Source: Candidatus Gastranaerophilales bacterium (GTDB lineage: Bacteria; Cyanobacteriota; Vampirovibrionia; Gastranaerophilales; Gastranaerophilaceae). Taken from it: 8,499 nt of DNA. The notes below the pieces were generated by a model that saw only the letters and a list, made by a program, of their open reading frames with translations, was not told the origin of the DNA and searched no databases. The first letter of the stretch is position 1. Each line of letters starts with the position of its first letter. Of the stretch, positions 1 through 6,011 are shown piece by piece. The stretch lies in the NCBI GenBank assembly GCA_021199975.1, contig JAJQHF010000283.1, positions 1 through 8,499 of the forward strand, read 5' to 3'. Position numbers and translations under genes: made by a program.

Positions 1-1188
1 GATGTATTTCATGGCTATTTTACAAGTATATTTCAATTATTTTCGTACAATGTATATCCATCATTATTCGGTATATCATTATGTCACATTTTTGTTTTTT
101 CTTTAGTTTCAGCTTATATAATTTATAAACTTAAAATGAGTTATAATTATGAGGAGGGGGGTAAAAAATATGTTTATATAATGTATGGTATATTTTTCAT
201 TCCAAGTATTATGATGCTTAACTCTAACCCTTACAAACAAACTTACAGTTTTTGGATATTATTATGGATTTTTACAATACTTTTGTCGGCATATAAAACT
301 AAAAAGGATATAAACAGCAATGTAATTTCAATCAGTTTAGCAGTGTTATGTTCTATATTAATATCAATAAGATTTGAATGTTTAATACTTATAATTATAC
401 TGCCTGCAATGATATACTTCTTAAAAATTTTTGATAAAAAGAGATTTTTTGTTTTTTTAAGTGCATTTTTATTATTATTTTCCGGTTTATATTGTATAGA
501 AATTAAATGGGGATGTAAGATTTATGTTTTACATAATCTATTATTTGTATATGATAAGTTATTAAATCCTTCCGCACACATGATTAATCAGCTGACAGAT
601 GATGATAAATTAGTTATTAAAAAGGTATATCCTGAATTTGAAACAAAAACATTCTCCACTGTTATTGATATATCTGATATTAATAATGTTAAAAGAGTAA
701 AGAATATATTGGAAAAACATTTAATTTTAAACGGATTTAATCTTTTTAGGTATAATTTGTACAGTTATCATTATAACATTTTTAAGCAAAATAATTATAT
801 AATACTGTGTTTTTTTAGTTATAATAAATTTTACTCTGAAAAATTTGAAAAGAAATTCAAGTTTATAAATCTTGATTTAAGAAATAAAATTTTATCTAAT
901 ACTATGATTTCAACTAAATATTCGTCAGCGCAAATATATTTAAAGACGATAGGAAATCCGTGCTGTTATTATTTAATTTTATTTTTAATCTTAGCAGTAG
1001 GTATAAAATATAAAAAATTGTTTTATATTTGGGTTTCATTAACTCTTATTTTGATTTTTTCATTGTTAATGGTTATTGCACCATGGCCGGGTATGTTGTA
1101 TGTTATACCCTATTATATGTGTGCCTATTGGATGTTTATAATTTTTGTATTAGATACAGTGCAATATTTGAAAAATCAAAATAAATAA
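1..1188 (+). CDS. Multi-pass membrane protein, GT-C glycosyltransferase-like (5' partial)
   Basis: The frame is open from base 1 to a TAA followed at once by a second TAA, so the gene starts left of the window. The first in-frame ATG, at 136, has no Shine-Dalgarno and follows a hydrophobic segment, so it is not the likely start. The visible ~395 residues contain about nine hydrophobic stretches (roughly residues 24-43, 57-73, 83-98, 109-122, 126-140, 148-165, then 320-335, 341-358, 363-385). A hydrophilic loop of about 150 residues separates the sixth and seventh. This layout, a loop segment like NQLTDDDKLVIKKVYPEFE, and an IRFECLILI stretch resemble GT-C-fold membrane glycosyltransferases and polysaccharide proteins. 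Such enzymes transfer sugars from lipid carriers outside the inner membrane. The catalytic acidic loop would lie in the missing N-terminus, so the activity is inferred. The DNA is clearly more AT-rich than the phage genes (only 7 G/C in 421-480). It could be a host surface-polysaccharide gene or a phage lysogenic-conversion gene. Confidence 0.6.
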   Translation, partial: DVFHGYFTSIFQLFSYNVYPSLFGISLCHIFVFSLVSAYIIYKLKMSYNYEEGGKKYVYIMYGIFFIPSIMMLNSNPYKQTYSFWILLWIFTILLSAYKTKKDINSNVISISLAVLCSILISIRFECLILIIILPAMIYFLKIFDKKRFFVFLSAFLLLFSGLYCIEIKWGCKIYVLHNLLFVYDKLLNPSAHMINQLTDDDKLVIKKVYPEFETKTFSTVIDISDINNVKRVKNILEKHLILNGFNLFRYNLYSYHYNIFKQNNYIILCFFSYNKFYSEKFEKKFKFINLDLRNKILSNTMISTKYSSAQIYLKTIGNPCCYYLILFLILAVGIKYKKLFYIWVSLTLILIFSLLMVIAPWPGMLYVIPYYMCAYWMFIIFVLDTVQYLKNQNK

Positions 1189-1202
1189 TAAATTTGCACA
1201 AT

Positions 1203-1212
1203 CTTGTACAAG
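1203..1212. repeat. 10-base perfect palindrome CTTGTACAAG
   Basis: CTTGTACAAG is perfectly self-complementary and lies 15 bases after the stop of the left-hand gene. A partial copy of its core (TTTGTAC) occurs at 1252-1258. It could be a small operator or chance in AT-rich DNA. There is no loop, so it is not a transcription terminator. Confidence 0.25.
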
Positions 1213-1268
1213 TATCAAGCTTCCGGCTGTTTTTATAAACTTCTTCATTTCTTTGTACGACATATCTC

Positions 1269-1319
1269 TAAGAATTGAAGCAAGCTTTGTATAAGTTTGC
1301 TTCAATTCTTATGATTTTT
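1269..1319 (+). terminator. Rho-independent terminator, long hairpin, after the membrane-protein gene
   Basis: The arm at 1270-1283 (AAGAATTGAAGCAA) is perfectly complementary to 1297-1310 (TTGCTTCAATTCTT). Pairing extends inward through one G-U wobble and three more pairs, and outward by one pair, giving about 19 pairs around a five-base loop TGTAT (1288-1292). A five-T run follows at 1315-1319, three bases after the stem. The stem is long but AT-rich, and the T tract is short and slightly displaced, so efficiency is uncertain. The T run on the + side, with no matching A run on the other flank, suggests it works mainly for rightward transcription. It would stop readthrough from the left-hand gene into the phage head operon. 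Confidence 0.7.
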
Positions 1320-1391
1320 AGTGTGCGAATGAAGTAAAGAGTGCAGGCAGTGCTTGATTAAATATTGAAATAAAAAAGAAAGGGAAAAATT

Positions 1392-1610
1392 ATGTGTACA
1401 ACACCAAAAATTTCATCTTCGGCATCTTCATCATCAACAGAAGATACGGAAGTTATTAAAACTGCAGCTCAGGCAGATGCTTCAACTACAAAAGCAACTG
1501 CGGGAAACCGCACGGGAGTTAAGGGGCTGGTATCTGAAAATATTAAAACTACAAATAACGGTATAGATGATGAAATTGTGTCATCAAAAAAGAAACTATT
1601 AGGGGAATAA
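1392..1610 (+). CDS. Small Ser/Thr/Ala-rich phage protein preceding the portal
   Basis: This 72-residue protein has an ATG preceded by a purine-rich AAAGGGA site and a TAA one base before the portal ATG. Low-complexity Ser/Thr/Ala dominates residues 6-40, and the tail is basic and ends KKKLLGE. There is no signal peptide, membrane segment or enzymatic motif. Cys2 sits directly after Met without a lipobox, so it is not a lipoprotein. From memory, podoviruses with the same portal family often carry a protein of about 70-110 residues just upstream of the portal, Pro/Ser/Thr/Ala-rich in its first half, with a TG-containing middle and a C-terminal (K)(K/T)LLG. The TG at residues 41-42 and the KKLLGE end fit that pattern. 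The role of that family is unknown to me. Tight spacing means it is co-translated with the portal, and its last codons contain the portal's ribosome-binding site. Confidence 0.8.
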   Translation: MCTTPKISSSASSSSTEDTEVIKTAAQADASTTKATAGNRTGVKGLVSENIKTTNNGIDDEIVSSKKKLLGE

Positions 1611-1611
1611 A

Positions 1612-3264
1612 ATGAAAGAAACAAAATATTCCAAACAGTATTTTAATGCAAGGCGGGCAGAGCTTGAAACGGCATATAATGTCTTAAAACCGGATTGGCA
1701 GGAATTAGCGGATTATTTTTTGCCTCGTTCCGTAAGATTTTTAGCTAGAAATGTAAACAAGCAGCCGATGAAGAATAAAAAAATAAAGGATTCAACACCT
1801 CTTTTAGCGGTGAGAAATTTTTCATCAGGCATGATGTCAGGTGCTACGAGTCCTGCTACTAATTGGTTTAAGGTTAAAATTAGAAACCACGGCATAAATG
1901 CAAGCTATGAAGTAAAAACCTGGTGTAACTCCGTTGAAAATCTTTTCAGAGATATTTTTAATTCCTCAAATCTTTACAGGGTGCTGCCTGCCGTTTACAA
2001 ACAGATAGGTGTTTTTGGCATTTCTGTTTTGGGCTTGATGAGTGATGAAGCTGCAATATTAAGATGTCAGCTGCTTCCTATCGGTTCATATAGGATTGCA
2101 AAAAATCAAAAGGGCGATATTGATACAATTTGCCGTGTTTTTATGGAAACCGCAAAAAATCTTTATGACCGTTTCGGCGAAGAAAATGTATCAAAAGAAG
2201 TTATAAATGCAATCCATTCAAACAGGTATGAAGAAATGTTTGAAATAGTACATTTTGTCGAACCGAATAAAGATTTTATGCCCGGTTCTGTTTGGGCGGA
2301 GAATAAAGAATTTGTATCGGTTTATTATGAATTTGCTTCGGGTGAAGAGAAATTTCTTTCCAAAAGCGGGTTTGATAAATTTCCTTATGCGGTTTTTGAA
2401 TCGGAAGTAAACGGAGAGGATGTTTATCCTTGCGAATGTCCCGGAGTTAACGCATTGCCTGATGTCAAACAGCTTATGAGTATGGTTGTTGATGAAGGTA
2501 AGGCGGTTAAAAAGATGATAAGCCCTACTTACAAAGGACCTGCAAGTCTTAAAAATAAGAAAATGATTGATGCGCCTGCCGCATTTATTGAAGAAGATGA
2601 AAACGGCAGAGGTTTATCTCCTATTTATGAGGTAAATCCCAGAGTTTTAGAGGTTGATTCAATTATTGATAAGTTAAAAGAGTCAATTAAAGAAACTTTT
2701 TATAATGATTTATTTGCAATGATTTTAAATACAGCAGAACGTTCAAGAACAGCAACGGAGGTCAATGAATTAAAGGAGGAAAAAATGGTTTTATTGTCAC
2801 CATTGCTCCAGCAAATTCATAACGGGTTAAATCAGGTAATGGATTGGGTTTTTCAAGAATGTATAACCTTAAATATATTACCTGAACCTCCTGCCGAGAT
2901 AATGGGTGAGAATATGGATATTGAATTTGTTTCCACTCTTGCTCAAGCACAAAAGGCAGCTAAAATATCCGCAATGGAAAGATTTACCACTTTTACAATT
3001 AATCTTGCTCAATCACTTGATACATCACTAAAAAAGAAACTTAACGGAAATAAAATTATTGATGATTATGCGGATTTTGCAAATATATCGCCTGAACAGC
3101 TTGTTCCTACAAAAGAAGTTGAAAAAAATAAACAGAAGGAGGAGGAAGCAGAAAAACAAAAAGCAGCTATTGAGCAGGCAAAAGAAGGCTCTGAAATTAT
3201 TAAAAATATAGCGGGTACAGATTCATACGGCAGCGACTTAATGGCGAGGCTGGGTATAACATAA
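1612..3264 (+). CDS. Portal protein (head-to-tail connector, podovirus type)
   Basis: At 550 residues this is close to T7 gp8 and epsilon15 gp4 (length comparison from memory). Portals of this family form a dodecameric ring at one capsid vertex, through which DNA is packaged and ejected, and which nucleates head assembly. The N-terminus shows the head-tail connector pattern: a helical region with DWQELADYFLP (residues 28-38), a KIKDST element (57-62) where many relatives have a D-S-T motif, and ATNWFKVKI (82-90). The C-terminal half has the typical RTATEVNELKEEK stretch (379-391) that precedes the long stem and wing helices. Residues about 500-530 are Lys/Glu/Gln-rich and probably coiled-coil. 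Its Shine-Dalgarno (AGGGGAA) lies within the final codons of the preceding gene, and the start is one base past that stop, implying translational coupling. No terminase gene lies beside it. Confidence 0.95.
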   Translation: MKETKYSKQYFNARRAELETAYNVLKPDWQELADYFLPRSVRFLARNVNKQPMKNKKIKDSTPLLAVRNFSSGMMSGATSPATNWFKVKIRNHGINASYEVKTWCNSVENLFRDIFNSSNLYRVLPAVYKQIGVFGISVLGLMSDEAAILRCQLLPIGSYRIAKNQKGDIDTICRVFMETAKNLYDRFGEENVSKEVINAIHSNRYEEMFEIVHFVEPNKDFMPGSVWAENKEFVSVYYEFASGEEKFLSKSGFDKFPYAVFESEVNGEDVYPCECPGVNALPDVKQLMSMVVDEGKAVKKMISPTYKGPASLKNKKMIDAPAAFIEEDENGRGLSPIYEVNPRVLEVDSIIDKLKESIKETFYNDLFAMILNTAERSRTATEVNELKEEKMVLLSPLLQQIHNGLNQVMDWVFQECITLNILPEPPAEIMGENMDIEFVSTLAQAQKAAKISAMERFTTFTINLAQSLDTSLKKKLNGNKIIDDYADFANISPEQLVPTKEVEKNKQKEEEAEKQKAAIEQAKEGSEIIKNIAGTDSYGSDLMARLGIT

Positions 3265-3279
3265 CGGAAGGAGAATTAA

Positions 3280-3885
3280 ATGTTTAATGATGAATTTGAA
3301 AAAAATCAAAAGCCGGGCTTAGGAATTAACATCTATGAACAGCCGCAGGATAAAGGAATTATTGCTGCGGCAATTGAAGAAGATAACGGCGGTTATTTCG
3401 GGAAGCCTGAATTTTATGATTATTCGGGAGTTAAATTACCTGAAAATTACTGTTTGGATGCAGGATTATTAGATGAATTTAATGAATTAGCGGGAAGATA
3501 TAATCTCTCCCAAAAAGGTGCGGACGAATTGATGTCTATGGCTGTAAAGCTTACACAGTTAACGGGTGATAATTACTCTAAAACTTTAGCAGACCAGCAA
3601 AGACAAAAAATAACGGAATTCAAACGTGCATTGGCTTTGGATAGGGAAATCGGCGGCGCAAATTTAAATAAAAATCTTAGGACTGCAAATATTGCATATA
3701 CTCAGTTTGCTGATGAGGAACTGCAAAATCTTTTGCAAGAATCAGGGTTAAACTGTCATCCGAAAGTCGTAAAAATGTTTTATGATATCGGCAAAAAAAT
3801 GCAAAATGACTCTATTTACAGAGTTAATATTCCTGCGGCTCCAAAAGAAAGCAGGGAAGATATTTTATTCCCTACAATGCAGTAA
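3280..3885 (+). CDS. Capsid scaffolding / assembly protein
   Basis: This 201-residue protein sits between portal and major capsid genes, where T7-like phages encode the scaffold (gp9 position). It starts 15 bases after the portal stop, with a strong GGAAGGAG site. Three sections are visible. An acidic, probably disordered N-terminus covers residues 1-48. A YDYSGVKLPENYCLDAGLLDEF segment (46-67, read as two blocks) leads into helical LSQKGADELM (76-85). A helical core carries FKRALALDREIGGANL (114-129) and GLNCHPKVVKMFYDIGKKM (156-174). The pattern of a helical core with D-x-EIGG and G-L-x-x-HP-x-V-x-x-x-x-x-x-IG is one I recognise from phage assembly proteins. The tail DILFPTMQ resembles the I/L-L-(Y/F)-P-(S/T)-M ending common in that family, probably a capsid-binding element. 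Scaffolds act inside the procapsid and are released before or during packaging. No protease motif was seen. Confidence 0.85.
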   Translation: MFNDEFEKNQKPGLGINIYEQPQDKGIIAAAIEEDNGGYFGKPEFYDYSGVKLPENYCLDAGLLDEFNELAGRYNLSQKGADELMSMAVKLTQLTGDNYSKTLADQQRQKITEFKRALALDREIGGANLNKNLRTANIAYTQFADEELQNLLQESGLNCHPKVVKMFYDIGKKMQNDSIYRVNIPAAPKESREDILFPTMQ

Positions 3886-3908
3886 AAAATTAAGAAAGGA
3901 AAGAAACA

Positions 3909-4904
3909 ATGGCAACTTTAGGCGCTAATTATTTAACATTGGCAGACAGGCTGAAAAGAACCGAAAACGGTAAAATTGCAGCTGAAATTATTGAAATGAT
4001 GTCTGAAACTAATGAAATTTTGCAGGATGCAAATGCTCTGCAATGTAATGACGGTTCAAATCACATTACAACAATACGAACAGGCTTACCTTCAGCGGTA
4101 TTCAGAAATTTATACGGCTATGTGCCAAGCTCAAAATCTGCAACGGAACAGGTAAAAGATGTTACAGGCATGCTTGAAACATATTCGATTGTTGATGTTG
4201 ATTTAGTTGATAAATCTGAAAATCCTAAATTATTCAGATTGTCGGAATCTTCTGCATTTATTGAAGCAATGAATCAAAAATTGCAGGAAACAATATTTTA
4301 CGGAAGTATAAAAGAAAATGCGGCGGCATTTGACGGTTTAGCCGCAAGATATTCTAAATTATCAACCGATACAAAAAAAATAGGCTCTAATATTATTGAT
4401 GCAGGCGGAACAGGAGATGACAACACTTCTGTCTGGATGGTAACATGGGGAGATTTGCATACTTCTTTATTATATCCTCAAGGCTCTCAAGCAGGTATTC
4501 AGCATAAAGATGATAATGTTCTCACCGAAACAAGCTCAACAGGCGGAAAAAGAAAAGTTTATCAGGACCATTTTAAAATGGATGTAGGTTTATCCGTCAG
4601 AGATTGGCGTTCAACCTGCCGTATTGCAAATATTTCTATTTCTGATTTAACAGGTGACAATGCACCTGATTTAGAAGAACTTTTAAATAAAGCATATTAT
4701 AAAATCAGAAGATTTGCTAAAACAGGAAAGACTTATATTTATTGCAATTCAACTGTTCTAATGTATTTTGAAGCACAACTTAAAGAAAAAACAAATGTTA
4801 ACTTCACTATAAAGGAATACTTAAATGACAATATACTTCACTACAAAAATATTCCAATTCGTGAATGTGAGCAGATTGTTTGCACTGAGAGTGCAGTTGC
4901 ATAA
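3909..4904 (+). CDS. Major capsid protein, epsilon15 gp7 / BPP-1 type
   Basis: At 331 residues it is nearly the length of epsilon15 gp7 (about 335 from memory). The whole protein reads like that HK97-fold family. Recognisable stretches are LADRLKRTENGKIAAEIIEM (11-30), TIRTGLPSAVFRNLYGYVPS (55-74), GMLETYSIVDVDL (87-99), RLSESSAFIEAMNQKLQETI (110-129), FDGLAARYS (141-149), NIIDAGGTGDDNTSVWMVTW (161-180), YPQGSQAGIQHKD (189-201) and VGLSVRDWRSTCRIANI (226-242). It forms the icosahedral shell around the scaffold and matures on packaging without a visible protease-cleaved delta domain. Conserved family positions appear intact and there is no frameshift. It starts after an AAGGAAAG site, 23 bases past the scaffold stop, and ends in tandem TAA stops (4902-4907). 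As the most abundant virion protein it should be the most strongly translated gene of the cluster. Confidence 0.95.
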   Translation: MATLGANYLTLADRLKRTENGKIAAEIIEMMSETNEILQDANALQCNDGSNHITTIRTGLPSAVFRNLYGYVPSSKSATEQVKDVTGMLETYSIVDVDLVDKSENPKLFRLSESSAFIEAMNQKLQETIFYGSIKENAAAFDGLAARYSKLSTDTKKIGSNIIDAGGTGDDNTSVWMVTWGDLHTSLLYPQGSQAGIQHKDDNVLTETSSTGGKRKVYQDHFKMDVGLSVRDWRSTCRIANISISDLTGDNAPDLEELLNKAYYKIRRFAKTGKTYIYCNSTVLMYFEAQLKEKTNVNFTIKEYLNDNILHYKNIPIRECEQIVCTESAVA

Positions 4905-4921
4905 TAAGGAAGGAGTAAAAA

Positions 4922-5320
4922 ATGATATTAGATGAACAGGCTTTATTTTCGGATAATCAGTCTATAACAGAAAGCTGTGCTTCCGAAAATGTTTTGTATT
5001 TGGGAGAAAGAGAGATAGCTTTTGGAACTCCCGTTGAAGTATTTATTCAAATAACGGAGGATTTTGATAACTTAACAAGTTTGGGAATAAAAGTTCAAAC
5101 CTCTCAAGATGAAGATTTTGACAGCTATACTGATTTAACCGAACAGACAATATCTCTTGATAATTTAACAAAAGGCGCACAATCCGCAATAAAGTTTTTA
5201 CCCAAAGGGAATTTAGGCTATATGCGTTTATATTATACCGTGACCGGTACTGCCCCTTCAGCGGGTGCTGTATTGGCAGGTGTTTCTGACGGCATTCAGG
5301 AAAGTTTTCATAATATATAA
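4922..5320 (+). CDS. Capsid cement / decoration protein (Bbp16-like)
   Basis: This 132-residue protein lies directly after the major capsid gene, behind a strong GGAAGGAG site. Its N-terminus MILDEQALFSDNQSIT and the later strand-rich pattern match the Bordetella phage BPP-1 Bbp16 cement family, whose counterpart in epsilon15 is the gp10 staple. Matching stretches are LGEREIAFGTPVEVFIQI (27-44), FDNLTSLGIKVQTSQDEDF (48-66), FLPKGNLGYMRLYYTVTG (92-109) and SAGAVLAGVSDG (113-124). These jelly-roll proteins sit on the outside of the expanded shell and bridge neighbouring capsid subunits. The predicted chain is beta-rich with no helical core, signal peptide or membrane segment. Gene order capsid then cement is as in those phages. 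The terminator at 5357-5388 follows, so the abundant shell proteins end the head transcript. Assignment is by remembered family pattern, not a search. Confidence 0.88.
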   Translation: MILDEQALFSDNQSITESCASENVLYLGEREIAFGTPVEVFIQITEDFDNLTSLGIKVQTSQDEDFDSYTDLTEQTISLDNLTKGAQSAIKFLPKGNLGYMRLYYTVTGTAPSAGAVLAGVSDGIQESFHNI

Positions 5321-5356
5321 AACTTCTGTCGTTTTATAGTCCTCAATTCATACTGT

Positions 5357-5388
5357 GATATCCGGTATTATACCGGATATCTTTTTTT
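5357..5388 (+). terminator. Strong Rho-independent terminator between head and tail modules
   Basis: GATATCCGGTA (5357-5367) pairs perfectly with TACCGGATATC (5371-5381) around a three-base TTA loop. Seven Ts follow immediately (5382-5388). This is a textbook intrinsic terminator for rightward transcription, 36 bases after the cement protein stop and 18 bases before the next gene's ATG. No convincing promoter fits between it and the adaptor gene at 5407, so tail genes probably depend on partial readthrough or antitermination. Confidence 0.92.
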
Positions 5389-5406
5389 AAATAAAAGGAA
5401 TAAAAA

Positions 5407-5997
5407 ATGAATTATACAAAATCTAAAATATTTAATATTACATTAAAAAATTTAAGAGTTAGTGTCGGTATTCAAAATGCAAATCAATCAAATAAAAATA
5501 CAATTGTTTTAAATGAATTTTATGACAGTGCAAGAGAACAGGTTTTAAAAGATTTTGATTGGAACTTTGCAAATTATTACAGAGAACTTTCATTAACAGG
5601 GAATATTCCGTTAAATCCAAAGTTTTTATATGAATTTGACTATCCGAATGATTGCCTTTTTGCAAGAGAAATTTTACCTTATGCAGACAGAAATATTGTT
5701 GAATTTGAAATTGCCGCAAACAGTTCGGGACAAAAGGTCATAAATACAAATATAACGCCTGCTGTTTTAAGATATACAAAATCCGTAGATAATGAAACAT
5801 TTTTTTCTACTGAATTTGTAATGGCATTGTGCTGGTATCTTGCCTTTTTGGCGGCGCCTGCAATAACGGGCAACAGAAATATACAAAGCGATTGTTTAAG
5901 CGTGTATACAAGTATTTTGGCAAAAGCAAAGGCAATGAATGCCTCAGAGGGATTTATAAGGAATACGGATAATTGTTCGTGGCTGGATGAAAGATAA
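5407..5997 (+). CDS. Tail tubular protein A, gp11-like head-tail adaptor
   Basis: It is 196 residues long, the length I remember for T7 gp11. Such proteins form a ring under the portal and connect it to the nozzle. The family pattern is visible: an N-terminal helix, then FYDSAREQVLKDFDWNFANYY (38-58, in two blocks), matching the usual Y-D-x-A-R-x-x-x-L-x-x-x-x-W-x-F-A signature. A strand region follows with FLYEFDYPNDCLFAREILPY (73-92) and EFEIAANSSGQKVINTNI (99-116). A helical part comes next with FVMALCWYLAFLAAPAITG (137-155), and the C-terminus ends SWLDER, like the W-x-x-x-R end of relatives. The hydrophobic stretch at 139-153 is a buried helix in this fold, not a membrane segment. It starts behind AAAAGGAA, just downstream of the strong terminator, and leads the tail module with 14 bases to the nozzle gene. 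Confidence 0.9.
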   Translation: MNYTKSKIFNITLKNLRVSVGIQNANQSNKNTIVLNEFYDSAREQVLKDFDWNFANYYRELSLTGNIPLNPKFLYEFDYPNDCLFAREILPYADRNIVEFEIAANSSGQKVINTNITPAVLRYTKSVDNETFFSTEFVMALCWYLAFLAAPAITGNRNIQSDCLSVYTSILAKAKAMNASEGFIRNTDNCSWLDER

Positions 5998-6011
5998 CTG
6001 GAGATAATTAA

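Larger units (their letters stand above)
1189..1391. other. Intergenic junction between membrane-protein gene and phage head operon
   Basis: This 203-base gap separates the left-hand membrane-protein gene from the first phage structural gene. It contains a 10-base palindrome at 1203-1212, a partial TTTGTAC copy at 1252-1258, and a long terminator hairpin at 1269-1319. The stretch 1320-1391 ends in a purine-rich ribosome-binding region (AAAGGGA around 1378-1384) ahead of the ATG at 1392. I looked for paired -35/-10 hexamers with 16-18 base spacing on the + strand and found no convincing promoter. There is no tRNA or recognisable integrase recombination site, although base composition shifts across this gap. 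It is a candidate prophage boundary or internal phage module boundary. Confidence 0.6.

Noticed and set aside
136..1188. Membrane protein starting at the ATG at 136
   Set aside because: The same frame is open back to base 1 and encodes another hydrophobic segment there, and no ribosome-binding site precedes 136. It is better read as a gene truncated by the window edge.
1189..1391. Promoter for the head operon in the gap
   Set aside because: TTGCAC (1194) and TTGTAC (1205) resemble -35 boxes, and TATAAA (1234) a -10 box, but no pair has 16-18 base spacing, and all lie before the terminator at 1269.
1713..2950. Reverse-strand short frames opposite the portal gene
   Set aside because: Both 60-62 codon frames are shadows of the portal gene, without start signals or plausible products.
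5321..5356. Promoter with TATAGT (5335-5340) for the tail genes
   Set aside because: There is no -35 hexamer at proper distance (AATATA there), and the strong terminator lies just downstream, so it could not drive the tail genes efficiently.
5817..5865. Membrane helix in the adaptor protein (possible holin-like function)
   Set aside because: The hydrophobic stretch falls in the conserved helical core of gp11-type adaptors, and the rest of the protein matches that family.
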